Assembly (NCBI GenBank): GCA_039821145.1
Contig: JBCBOS010000026.1
Coordinates: 62,001 to 126,000, forward strand
From: JBCCSZ01 sp039821145
GTDB lineage: Bacteria > Bacteroidota > Bacteroidia > Chitinophagales > Saprospiraceae
Direction: 5' to 3'
DNA length: 64,000 bases
Below, piece after piece: positions 7,970 to 16,597 of the stretch. The first letter of the stretch is position 1; every line of letters starts with the position of its first letter. The position numbers were made by a program, and so were the translations under genes. The notes under the pieces were generated by a model, which saw nothing but the letters and a program-made list of their open reading frames with translations, did no database searches and was not told the origin of the DNA.

Positions 7970-8977
7970 ATGCAAAAACGTCGCCTTCCAGCAGAGTGGG
8001 AACCACAGCAAATGGTTCAATTTACCTTCCCCCATCAGCAGACCGACTGGATCGCCAATTGGGAGCAAGCAGTGGCATGCTTCGTGGAAATCATTCACCT
8101 GGCCAGTACCTTTCAGCCCGTGCTCCTGACCTGCCAGGATCAAACCCTTGTACAGTCTCATTTGCCCGCCGATCTGCGCAGCAAGTTGCAGATACACGAG
8201 CTGCCTTCCAACGATACATGGGCCAGGGACCACGGAGCAATCACAGTTTGGGAGGGAGAAAAGCGGTTGTTGCTCGACTTTGTCTTCAATGGTTGGGGAC
8301 AAAAGTTTCCTGCCGATTTGGACAACCAACTTTCCCAACAACTCCATCGGCAAGGCGTCTGGCCAAATGCGCCCATGCAGTCCATCAATTTTGTGCTGGA
8401 AGGAGGGAGTTTGGAAAGCGATGGCAAGGGAAGCCTTCTGACCACGACCCAATGTTTGTTGTCTCCGCACCGAAACCCCCAATTGTCAAAAGAGCAAATC
8501 GAACAACAACTCAAAGAATACCTGGGCTTGACAAGGGTGCTGTGGCTGCAAAATGGCCACCTAGCCGGAGATGATACGGATGCACACATCGATACCTTGG
8601 CTCGTTTTTGCAGCGAAGAGGTGATCGCCTATGTGCAGTGTACGGACGCGACCGATGAACACTTCGATCCCCTGCAAGCGATGGAGCGGGAGTTGCAAGG
8701 TTTTCGCCAACTCAGCGGGCAAGCGTATCGACTGATTCCTCTCCCGCTTCCCAGTCCCATCTTTGCAGAGGATGGCCATCGGCTGCCAGCCACCTATGCC
8801 AATTTTCTGATCCTGAACCAGGCAGTCCTCGTTCCTGTTTACGGAGTGCCAGAAGATCAATTGGCCTTGGATCAGTTGCGGCCTTTGTTTCCAGATCGAA
8901 CAGTCCTGCCAGTCAATTGCCGGGCCTTGATCGAGCAACACGGTTCCCTGCATTGTCTGAGTATGAATTACTACTGA
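7970..8977 (+). CDS. aguA: Agmatine deiminase family protein
   Basis: 335 residues from the ATG at 7970. The enzyme hydrolyses agmatine to N-carbamoylputrescine and ammonia by the guanidino-modifying (pentein) mechanism. Family motifs appear in order: ELPSNDTWARDHGAI (substrate-binding Trp-Ala-Arg-Asp), NFVLEGGSLESDGKG (Glu-Gly-Gly), DDTDAHIDTLARFC (catalytic His-x-Asp), and the nucleophilic Cys at C329 in SLHCLSMNYY at the extreme C-terminus. The upstream frame overlapping the VOC gene in another frame is not used. The carbamoylputrescine amidase starts 11 bases downstream, which supports this reaction over peptidylarginine deiminase. Confidence 0.9.
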   Translation: MQKRRLPAEWEPQQMVQFTFPHQQTDWIANWEQAVACFVEIIHLASTFQPVLLTCQDQTLVQSHLPADLRSKLQIHELPSNDTWARDHGAITVWEGEKRLLLDFVFNGWGQKFPADLDNQLSQQLHRQGVWPNAPMQSINFVLEGGSLESDGKGSLLTTTQCLLSPHRNPQLSKEQIEQQLKEYLGLTRVLWLQNGHLAGDDTDAHIDTLARFCSEEVIAYVQCTDATDEHFDPLQAMERELQGFRQLSGQAYRLIPLPLPSPIFAEDGHRLPATYANFLILNQAVLVPVYGVPEDQLALDQLRPLFPDRTVLPVNCRALIEQHGSLHCLSMNYY

Positions 8978-8988
8978 ATGTTCTCCCA

Positions 8989-9903
8989 ATGAAATCGTCT
9001 AAATCAATGGAAATGACCTCCTTACGTGTAGGCATCGTACAGCAAAAAAATGTGGCAGACCAGCAAGCCAATGTACAAAAGAGCTTGCAGGGCATCGAGC
9101 AGTGTGCTGCGCAGGGAGCTGACTTGGTCGTGTTGCAAGAATTGCACAGCAGCTTGTATTTTTGTCAGGTGGAGGAAGTCGATCAGTTCGACTTGGCCGA
9201 ACCCATACCCGGACCGCTGACCGATCAATTCGCAGCAGCAGCCCGCGCCCATTCGGTGGTATTGGTTGGGTCTTTTTTCGAAAAACGCGCTCCTGGCATC
9301 TACCACAATACAGCAGTGGTATTTGAAAAAGATGGCAGCATTGCAGGCACCTATCGGAAAATGCACATTCCGGACGATCCTGCCTATTACGAAAAGTTTT
9401 ACTTCACTCCTGGAGACCTTGGCTTTGTACCCATTGCTACCTCTGTTGGCAAGTTGGGGGTCCTCGTTTGTTGGGACCAGTGGTATCCGGAGGCGGCTCG
9501 GTTGATGGCATTGGCTGGGGCGGAACTCTTGATTTATCCCACGGCCATTGGCTGGGAGAGCAGTGATTCTATGGATGAACAAAACCGTCAGTTGGATGCC
9601 TGGCAAACCATCCAGCGGGGACATGCCATTGCCAATGGCTTGTTGGTGGTCAGTGTCAATCGGGTGGGCTTGGAAGCAGATTGGAGCGGGGCGACAGGAG
9701 GCATCCATTTTTGGGGGCACAGCTTTGTGACGGGGCCGCAAGGCGAATGGTTGTACCAAGCTCCTGCCCATGAAGAGGCCGTACAGGTGGTGCCATTGGA
9801 TATGAAACGAAGTGAAGATGTCAGGCGGATCTGGCCTTTTTTCCGAGATCGACGAATCGATGCCTATGAGGGATTGCAGAAGCGGTACCTCGACAAATTG
9901 TAA
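8989..9903 (+). CDS. aguB: N-carbamoylputrescine amidase (nitrilase superfamily)
   Basis: 304 residues from the ATG at 8989, with alternative in-frame ATGs at 9007 and 9013. Converts N-carbamoylputrescine to putrescine, CO2 and ammonia in the cytoplasm. The nitrilase catalytic triad is visible: E51 in VVLQELH, K124 in TYRKMHIPDD and C161 in LGVLVCWDQWYPEAAR. The motifs IYHNTAVVFEKDGS, YPTAIGW and QRGHAIANGLLVVSVNRVG are as in plant and bacterial AguB. Together with the preceding aguA it completes the two-step agmatine-to-putrescine route. No speA-type arginine decarboxylase is in the window. Its stop is only three bases from the stop of the convergent response regulator. Confidence 0.92.
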   Translation: MKSSKSMEMTSLRVGIVQQKNVADQQANVQKSLQGIEQCAAQGADLVVLQELHSSLYFCQVEEVDQFDLAEPIPGPLTDQFAAAARAHSVVLVGSFFEKRAPGIYHNTAVVFEKDGSIAGTYRKMHIPDDPAYYEKFYFTPGDLGFVPIATSVGKLGVLVCWDQWYPEAARLMALAGAELLIYPTAIGWESSDSMDEQNRQLDAWQTIQRGHAIANGLLVVSVNRVGLEADWSGATGGIHFWGHSFVTGPQGEWLYQAPAHEEAVQVVPLDMKRSEDVRRIWPFFRDRRIDAYEGLQKRYLDKL

Positions 9904-9906
9904 CCC

Positions 9907-10659
9907 TTACAATCCAAAGCGATCCAGAAATCCTTTCTTCCGGGACTGCGCCACTTCCAGCTCCTCCCGATTGTTCATGATCACCTGGCCCCCCTTTCCT
10001 TTGATGTATTGCTGCACATATTCCAAATTGACCATGGTAGAACGGTGGATGCGATAGAAACCCAAGGGGTCGAGCAATTCCTCGTAGAATTTTAGCTTCC
10101 GACAAATCAAAGACTTGTTGCCATCGGTAAAATGAAAGCGGGTAAAATTGTCTTCCGCTTCGCAGTAAATCACCTCCTTGACCCGTCTCACCTTGAAGCC
10201 ATTGATCAGTGGCAAGACAATCTTTTGGTGTTGATGATTGAGCGAAGAGATGTTTTGCAAAAGGATGCTCGTGTGGTTTTGTTCCTGCTGAGAAGCCAGC
10301 CGATCTTTTACTTTGTCCACGGCTAGTATGAGCCCGTCGATGTCGATGGGCTTGAGCAAATAGTGGGCAGCACTCAGATTGAGGGCCTGGATGGCGTATT
10401 GTGAAAATGCAGTGATGAAGATGGTCTCAAATTGAATGTCTCCCAATCGCTCCAGCAGATCGAAGGCATTGCCATAGGGCATTTCTATGTCCAAAAAAAC
10501 CAATTGAGGATGCAGGCGTTCGATGGCCTCCTGGGCCTCGACAATGTTGGTGGCCGTGCCAACGACCTTGACAGACTTGCAATACTTTTGCAAATAGGCG
10601 GCCAGGGTTTCCCGACTGTCCAGTTCGTCGTCTACGATGAGAGCTTGAATGCCATTCAT
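9907..10659 (-). CDS. LytTR-family response regulator
   Basis: 250 residues. The N-terminal receiver domain has the acidic pocket D10/D11, phospho-acceptor D57 in LVFLDIEMP, T83-type position in IFITAF and the KP dipeptide in HYLLKPID. The C-terminal LytTR DNA-binding domain (about 150-250) shows VIYCEAEDNFTRFHF and FYRIHRSTMVNLEYVQQY. Members bind direct repeats upstream of target genes. The ATG overlaps the kinase stop codon by four bases, so the two proteins are translationally coupled and form a two-component pair. The gene ends against aguB. Confidence 0.93.
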   Translation of the reverse strand: MNGIQALIVDDELDSRETLAAYLQKYCKSVKVVGTATNIVEAQEAIERLHPQLVFLDIEMPYGNAFDLLERLGDIQFETIFITAFSQYAIQALNLSAAHYLLKPIDIDGLILAVDKVKDRLASQQEQNHTSILLQNISSLNHQHQKIVLPLINGFKVRRVKEVIYCEAEDNFTRFHFTDGNKSLICRKLKFYEELLDPLGFYRIHRSTMVNLEYVQQYIKGKGGQVIMNNREELEVAQSRKKGFLDRFGL

Positions 10660-12548
10660 GTGGTGGGGATTGTAAATTGTACTCTTGTGCCTGTGTCTTG
10701 TTGGTCTGGGTACAAGTCACTGGTGTCGAGGGTATACTCTTTGGAATACAACTCGCGAATCAATGCCAGCCGCTGTCCAATGTTGCTCAAGGCAGTTGAT
10801 TTGTATTGTCGTTGGTTGTTGGTCTTCAGCGCCAAGGATCGCCTGCGGCCGATGCCGTCATCTTCGATCAACACCCGCAATTTGCCTGCCTCTTCTGTCA
10901 GCCGCAGCAGGATGTGTCCTTTGCTGTCTTTGTAGCGGATGCCGTGCCAGATGGCATTTTCCAAAAAGGGTTGGATGAGCATGGGCGGCAATTGGATGTT
11001 GCTCATGTCCATGGCATCTGGCAGGTCGATGGTGTAGTCAAACTTGTCCCGAAAGCGGGTGTGTTCCAAGCGTAGATAGAGTTCTATGAGTTCGATTTCT
11101 TTTTCCAAGGAGATGAATTCTTGCTTGGAGTCGTCGAGTACCCGACGCATCAAGGTCGAAAAATCTGACAAATACTTGTTGGCAGAGCGTTCGTCATTTT
11201 TGGCGATGAAGCTGTTGACAGAGTTGAGGACATTGAAAATAAAATGTGGATTCATCTGGGTGCGCAACGACTTGAGCAGCAGCATTTGATTGGCCTGCCG
11301 CTTCCCCCGATCGCTTTTGTAAATGAAGTAAATCGATGTCAACGCACCCAAGAGCAGCAAGCTCAACAAACCGATGATGATGCGCTGGGTGAAAAGCTGA
11401 TCGGTCATGTATTTGGACTGGGCGACTTGAAACTTGTAGTCTTTTTCGAACAAATCGATGTTGCGCTGGGCTTTCAAGACCGCCAGGAGTTGGTCAATCT
11501 CTTTTTTCTCCTTTTGATTGCCCTGAAACAAATTGGACTTGTAGGTCTGCAAATCTGCCATGGCTGCCGCAATGTCTCCTTTCTGTTGGTTGACTTCTGC
11601 CGATTTGAGAAAAACCTTGCTGATTTGCTGTGGCGTCACCTTGGTATCGATGAGGTCCTTGGATTGTTGAACATATTTTTCGGCATCGGAGACTTGGCCC
11701 TTTTCCAAGTAGGCATCAGCAATCTTGAGCTGCTCTCCGATGATTTGATCTGTTTCTACCTGGAGGTTGTTTTGAAGGTCTAGGTGCTCCTGTCGGTATT
11801 GGATTTCTTTTTCAGGATCAGTGGAAATGACGGCCTCTTTGGTCGCCTCCAACTCCTTGTAGGTGACGGGGTCTAGACTGGGCGAATTGCTCTGGCTGGC
11901 ATTGCGATAGTTCTCCACAGCCAGGGGAGCATTTCGCTGTTGGGCATACACATTGGCTTTTTTGGCTTGTATTCGAGACAGATTGGTGTTGTCGTTTCTG
12001 AGCTGATAGCTGTCTTCCAGTCTGTTGTATGTTTCCAGACTTTTGCTCAATTCCTTGTTGGTCCTGTTGGCATCGGCAATGCCTTCTTCGCATTTGAGTC
12101 GCAAATCTTCTGAGATGGCACTTTTGAGGCAAAGCTTGAAATAGGAAACAGCCTCCGTGGTGTTGGGCACCAGATTGTAGAGTCGGCCGACTTCGTAGTA
12201 CTGTTGTGCGATGGGGGTGCTCTGTCGCTGTCGTTGAAAAATGGAAAGGGCATCTTGTCGTCGGCCAATGGCCAATTCGTACTGTTCGATGTCTTCGTTG
12301 ATGTCGGCCAGCAGTAGATAGGCACGGGCGCTGAGGGCGTCGTCTTTTCGGTCCTTGGCCTGGCGAATGGCTTGCTCGATGAGTTGAATGGCAGCTGTGG
12401 GATTTTTGTCTCGCAGCTTGGCGGCTCGGTCCAACAGCTCGGCAGCATCTTTTTGCACCTGCCGCTTCAACCCAACCTCTTTTTGGGCCATGCTCCAAAA
12501 TGGAAGCAGACAGCAGAGGAAGATCCCAATTGTTGATGGCCAATTCAT
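10656..12548 (-). CDS. TPR-containing sensor histidine kinase (LytS-type His_kinase)
   Basis: 630 residues from the ATG at 12548, which gives a signal peptide (FLCCLLPFWSMAQ). A periplasmic region of about 370 residues is alpha-helical with several TPR-like repeats, followed by one TM helix (IIGLLSLLLLGALTSIYFIY). The cytoplasmic part has the His_kinase domain with the phospho-acceptor His in LRTQMNPHFIFNVLNSVN and a HATPase domain (LPPMLIQPFLENAIWHGI, LIEDDGIGRRRS). This architecture is the common Bacteroidota LytS-like kinase that partners LytTR regulators. The TPR part probably reads a protein or envelope signal (inference). The adjacent regulator is overlapped by four bases. Confidence 0.92.
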   Translation of the reverse strand: MNWPSTIGIFLCCLLPFWSMAQKEVGLKRQVQKDAAELLDRAAKLRDKNPTAAIQLIEQAIRQAKDRKDDALSARAYLLLADINEDIEQYELAIGRRQDALSIFQRQRQSTPIAQQYYEVGRLYNLVPNTTEAVSYFKLCLKSAISEDLRLKCEEGIADANRTNKELSKSLETYNRLEDSYQLRNDNTNLSRIQAKKANVYAQQRNAPLAVENYRNASQSNSPSLDPVTYKELEATKEAVISTDPEKEIQYRQEHLDLQNNLQVETDQIIGEQLKIADAYLEKGQVSDAEKYVQQSKDLIDTKVTPQQISKVFLKSAEVNQQKGDIAAAMADLQTYKSNLFQGNQKEKKEIDQLLAVLKAQRNIDLFEKDYKFQVAQSKYMTDQLFTQRIIIGLLSLLLLGALTSIYFIYKSDRGKRQANQMLLLKSLRTQMNPHFIFNVLNSVNSFIAKNDERSANKYLSDFSTLMRRVLDDSKQEFISLEKEIELIELYLRLEHTRFRDKFDYTIDLPDAMDMSNIQLPPMLIQPFLENAIWHGIRYKDSKGHILLRLTEEAGKLRVLIEDDGIGRRRSLALKTNNQRQYKSTALSNIGQRLALIRELYSKEYTLDTSDLYPDQQDTGTRVQFTIPTT

Positions 12549-12844
12549 ATGTTGGTGGCAGTATTTTAGCCAAAGATACAGGAATTCGAGCAATGATGGT
12601 TTTGTGTAAGTATGCTGTTTAGGCAGTTTTGCCAACTCAAATGGCTCATTGACCAAGGCATCTGCATCCCTGGCCAAGTCTTCCTTTTTTTCCCTTTTTT
12701 ATTTATGGATTTTTGAAGCATTCGTTCACGTACATTTCAAAGAGAGGCTTCGCCAAAACGGCTGCTTTCTTTGCAATGCAAACTGTCAGTGAAACGGTCG
12801 CCTTCACAGCCACCCTTTCACCTGGTGGTACAAAATTTCCCAAA

Positions 12845-14050
12845 ATGAAAACAACAAAGTTGTACATCCTATCAGCCATCTTTGCCATGTGCCTACTTCT
12901 TGGATGGTCCATCAACTTTTTTGCGGCAGGCGCCGTCCACAAGCTATGGACACAAATGGTTTGGACGGGACAGGAGGAACCCACTACCGATCAAGGGGCG
13001 ACCGTAAGAGTGGCCCTTTTATTGGATACCAGCAACTCCATGTCTGGCTTGATCAATCAGGCCAAATCACAGCTGTGGAACATCGTCAACGAATTGCAAA
13101 AATTGGAGCTGGACGGAGAGACCCCTCGGGTGATGATCTCTCTGTATCAATACGGAAACGATCACTTGCGGGAAGACAAGCACTATGTAGAACAGTTGCT
13201 CCCGCTGACCACTGATATGGACAAGGTATCCGAGCATTTGTTTGGACTGGCAGTCTACGGTGGCTCAGAATATTGTGGCGCTGCCATTGGGCATGCATTG
13301 GAAAACCTGGAATGGGGCACGAGTGACAAAGACCTTCGCATGATTTACATCGCTGGCAACGAATCGTTCGAGCAAGGGCCGATCAGCTATGCAAAAGTGC
13401 AACAGATGGCCGCTCGCAAAAACATCAAGATCAACACCATCTTTTGTGGCTCCCAAGCCGATGGCACAGTCCTGGGCTGGTCGGCTGCCGCGGCGCTTGG
13501 AGGTGGCACCCACCTGCACATGGATCACAACATGGCAACTGCTTACCAATCCACTCCCTACGACGACCAGATTCAAGACTTGAACAATCGCCTCAATCGA
13601 ACCTATGTCCCATATGGCCAATTGGGCAACAGTCGCCAAATGACCCAGCGTCAACAAGACCAAAATGCCCACAAGATCGACAAGGCCAACGCAGTGGACC
13701 GAGCAGTCTTCAAAGGCTCCAAGGCATACAACAATGCAAAATGGGACTTGGTAGATGCCTACAAAAAAGACAAATCGATCTTGAAGAAAAAGGATTTGGG
13801 CCTGAAAGGGAAGATGCCAAAATCGACAAAGGAGTTGGAAAAACTCATCCAAACCAAAGAAAAGCAGCGGAAAGCCATCCAAGAAGAAATTCGCCAATTG
13901 GACAAAAAACGGCGGAAATACCTCAGCGAAAAACCTGTCGAAGAGCAAGCAAAAAATCTAAAGAACGCCATCGTGACATCAGTGGAAAAGGCAACAGTTG
14001 ATCGCAAAAAGAAGAAATCCCTAACCAAGTCTCCTGCAAAGGCACAGTAA
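12845..14050 (+). CDS. von Willebrand factor A domain protein, membrane-anchored or exported
   Basis: 401 residues from the ATG at 12845; the in-frame ATG at 12713 would bury the N-terminal hydrophobic segment (ILSAIFAMCLLLGWSINFFAAGA). The vWA domain at about 55-235 has the MIDAS motif D61-T-S63-N-S65, with SLYQYGND and MIYIAGNESFEQGP further on. The C-terminal third (about 270-400) is strongly charged and Lys-rich, with a likely coiled coil around LEKLIQTKEKQRKAIQEEIRQLDKKRRKY. The family mediates metal-dependent protein interactions. No MoxR ATPase or BatA/B genes are adjacent, so it is not the usual Bat/aerotolerance locus. A hairpin terminator follows. Confidence 0.8.
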   Translation: MKTTKLYILSAIFAMCLLLGWSINFFAAGAVHKLWTQMVWTGQEEPTTDQGATVRVALLLDTSNSMSGLINQAKSQLWNIVNELQKLELDGETPRVMISLYQYGNDHLREDKHYVEQLLPLTTDMDKVSEHLFGLAVYGGSEYCGAAIGHALENLEWGTSDKDLRMIYIAGNESFEQGPISYAKVQQMAARKNIKINTIFCGSQADGTVLGWSAAAALGGGTHLHMDHNMATAYQSTPYDDQIQDLNNRLNRTYVPYGQLGNSRQMTQRQQDQNAHKIDKANAVDRAVFKGSKAYNNAKWDLVDAYKKDKSILKKKDLGLKGKMPKSTKELEKLIQTKEKQRKAIQEEIRQLDKKRRKYLSEKPVEEQAKNLKNAIVTSVEKATVDRKKKKSLTKSPAKAQ

Positions 14051-14058
14051 AAATGCGA

Positions 14059-14095
14059 CATCCGCAGCCAGGGAACAATGCCTTGACTGCGGATG
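14059..14095. terminator. Bidirectional hairpin terminator between convergent genes
   Basis: Perfect 9-bp arms CATCCGCAG (14059-14067) and CTGCGGATG (14087-14095). The minus strand has five T residues after the stem and the plus side is T-rich. Lies between the vWA stop and the convergent OYE stop. Confidence 0.75.
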
Positions 14096-14122
14096 CTTGT
14101 ATTTGTTCATTGGGTTGCTCAA

Positions 14123-15220
14123 TTATGCTGGCGGTTGGCTCAGCTCCAAGCTGGGATAGTCTGTGTACCCCTTGGTTCCCGGTGTATAAAAAGTGTTGTA
14201 ATCTGGTTCGGCCAAGGCTGCATCGGCCTTCATGCGCGCTACCAAGTCCGGGTTGGAAATGAAGGGTCGGCCAATGGCGACGAGATCTGCTTTGCCCGAT
14301 TGCAAGGCCTCTTCGGCCCGCGCTTTGTCATATCCACCGCTCAAGATCAAATTGCCCTGATAGGCTGCTCGGATTTTGGTGACGACACTCTCCGGCACCG
14401 CTGGTGCTCCCATCGCTTCGTGATCGACCAAGTGGACATAGACCACTCCCAAGGCATCGAGTTCTTTGGCCAGGATGGCATAGGTTTCCTCTGCTTCATC
14501 ATAAGGCGCCATGTCATTGAAAACGCCATAGGGCGACAGTCGGATGCCAATCTTTTCTTTGCCAATGGCAGCAATGGTCTGCGCGACTACCTCCAACACA
14601 AAGCGCAGGCGGTTTTGGATGTTCCCACCATATTCATCCTCTCTTTTGTTGGAGTGAGGAGAGAGGAATTGTTCCAGCAGGTAGCCATTGGCCCCGTGCA
14701 ACTCTATGCCATCAAATCCAGCCGCAACGGCATTTTTGGCAGCTTGTACATATTCCTGTATGGCCTGGTCTATGTCTGCTTTGGACATTTCTCGTGCTGG
14801 TGAATGTGGCTGCATGCCCTTTCCATCGGTATACATCTCTCCAGTCAGTGTTCCCCCAGTAGGAGCAACGACTTCTGCCCCCTCGGGTAAATTGTCGATG
14901 TGCGTCACGCGTCCGGTATGCATGATCTGCAAAAAGATGCGTCCTCCCTCGGCATGGACGGCATCGGTGACGGCTTTCCAGCCATTGATCTGTTCTGTGC
15001 TGAAGATGCCGGGAATGCGGGCGTAGCCCAATCCGTTGGGGGAGGGAGAAGTTCCTTCGGTAACGATGAGGCCAGCACCTGCGCGTTGGGCATAGTACGT
15101 GGCCACGATGTCGCCTGGGGTGTTGGTATCAGCGCTGGCCCGGGAGCGAGTCATGGGGGCCATTACTACTTTGTTGTCGAGTTGGATGTTTCCCAATGTG
15201 TGGGATTCGAATAGCTTCAT
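14123..15220 (-). CDS. Old Yellow Enzyme family alkene reductase (FMN-dependent)
   Basis: 365 residues, a full-length TIM-barrel flavin reductase. Recognisable segments are VMAPMTRSRAS at the N-terminus (FMN contact), LQIMHTGRV, the active-site GFDGIELHGANGYLLEQFLSP with the following SPHSNKREDEYGG, and the C-terminal phosphate-binding DLVAIGRPFISNPDL. It reduces activated C=C bonds or nitro groups with NAD(P)H, as in NemA. The MFS carrier gene lies 94 bases upstream on the same strand and the AraC regulator is divergent from that, so this may be a small detoxification cluster (inference). Confidence 0.92.
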   Translation of the reverse strand: MKLFESHTLGNIQLDNKVVMAPMTRSRASADTNTPGDIVATYYAQRAGAGLIVTEGTSPSPNGLGYARIPGIFSTEQINGWKAVTDAVHAEGGRIFLQIMHTGRVTHIDNLPEGAEVVAPTGGTLTGEMYTDGKGMQPHSPAREMSKADIDQAIQEYVQAAKNAVAAGFDGIELHGANGYLLEQFLSPHSNKREDEYGGNIQNRLRFVLEVVAQTIAAIGKEKIGIRLSPYGVFNDMAPYDEAEETYAILAKELDALGVVYVHLVDHEAMGAPAVPESVVTKIRAAYQGNLILSGGYDKARAEEALQSGKADLVAIGRPFISNPDLVARMKADAALAEPDYNTFYTPGTKGYTDYPSLELSQPPA

Positions 15221-15314
15221 CTGTGATAAGGGTTTTTGATGGCAAAAGAATCAATGTTGGAACATTGAACAAACAGCCCGGTCGCTTGAAAGTTCGATAG
15301 GGGAGGAAAAAACC

Positions 15315-16517
15315 TTATGCCATGGCTTTTTGATACTGCACGAAACTCAGCAAGCACATGAGGAGGAAAAGGGCCAGGACGAGGAAAAGAGCCAGGTGCA
15401 AATTTTGCCAATCTGCAATGAAGCCAATGAGGGGAGGGCCAAAGAGGAAGCCGGAATACCCAATGGTGGTGACCATGCTGATGCCGACCCCTGGCGCCAG
15501 TCCGGGACTGTTGCCAGCGATGCTGTAGGCAATGGGGACAATGGTGGCCAAGCCAAGTCCAATGATGAAAAAACCGCCAATTGATACCCATGGATGGACA
15601 AAGAGCAGTACCACGGCAATGCCAAGGGTGGCCAACAATCCTCCGAACAACAGCAGCCGGGCATCTCCCCAAGCTGTCCTCGCTCGGTCGCCCAAAAAAC
15701 GACCACACATCATGGCGGTGGAAAAGCCTGCCAGTGCCAGCGGTGCAATGGATTTGTCGGCCATGGCGATGTTTTCCATGAAATTGGTACTCCAATCGGA
15801 CATCGCTCCTTCTCCCAGCATGCAACAAAAAGCAATGAGGCCAATACCCAAAAGGGCGCGGCTGGGCAAGCGAAACAAAGGCCCCTCCGATTCGGATGTG
15901 TCTTGACTTCGGGGATCGGGGATGAGATGTCGGACGACAGTCAATGCCAGGAACAAACTGGCAAAGCCAATGGCTGGCAAATGCCACAGCAGGCCCAGTT
16001 CAAAATGGGTGAATAGCGCACCGCTGCCCGCTCCCAGCATCATGCCTGCACTGAAGATGGCGTGAAAGGAGGACAGGATGGGTTTTTTCCATTGTTGTTC
16101 CACCAACACGGCTTGTGCGTTCATGGCCACATCCATGATGCCAGTGACAATGCCCATGAGGAAAAACGCAAGACCGAGACTCCCTGCTGTGGGCATGAGG
16201 GGAAACACGGGCACGATCAGACAAAACAGGAGGCTGGAGATGAGCGTCACCCGGCGACTGCCATTTTTCACGATGATCCAACCTGCGAAGGGCATGGAAA
16301 GGAGGGCCCCGATGGAGGCCAGCAGCAGAATCAGCCCCAAGGCGCCATTGTCCATCTCGTACTGCTCTTGAAAGCGAGGCAATCGAGAGACCCAATTGGC
16401 GTAGATGAATCCATTGATCAAGAAAATGACGTTGACGGCAGTGCGGTGCATACTGGGCAATTTTGCTCCGCAAAGATTCAGCAATTTTTTGGCTGCTGCC
16501 ACAAAGACATTGTCCAT
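15315..16517 (-). CDS. MFS transporter
   Basis: 400 residues with 12 predicted TM helices in two bundles. It resembles the DHA/YbjJ-like group: the N-terminus has NVIFLINGFIYANWVSRLPRFQEQYEMDNGALGLILL, and the loop between TM2 and TM3 has GWIIVKNGSRR, the usual MFS motif-A position. The cytoplasmic central loop contains a short acidic run (DTSESEGP). The substrate is unknown; placement beside an OYE and an AraC regulator suggests uptake or efflux of a small organic compound. Start ATG at 16517 faces the divergent AraC gene across 80 bases. Confidence 0.88.
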   Translation of the reverse strand: MDNVFVAAAKKLLNLCGAKLPSMHRTAVNVIFLINGFIYANWVSRLPRFQEQYEMDNGALGLILLLASIGALLSMPFAGWIIVKNGSRRVTLISSLLFCLIVPVFPLMPTAGSLGLAFFLMGIVTGIMDVAMNAQAVLVEQQWKKPILSSFHAIFSAGMMLGAGSGALFTHFELGLLWHLPAIGFASLFLALTVVRHLIPDPRSQDTSESEGPLFRLPSRALLGIGLIAFCCMLGEGAMSDWSTNFMENIAMADKSIAPLALAGFSTAMMCGRFLGDRARTAWGDARLLLFGGLLATLGIAVVLLFVHPWVSIGGFFIIGLGLATIVPIAYSIAGNSPGLAPGVGISMVTTIGYSGFLFGPPLIGFIADWQNLHLALFLVLALFLLMCLLSFVQYQKAMA

Positions 16518-16597
16518 TTTTGATGATCAATTGATGAAACATTGCAGTTGAGGCGCATTTTTTGTTAATTGCCCACCAAAACAAACTTCATCGCACC

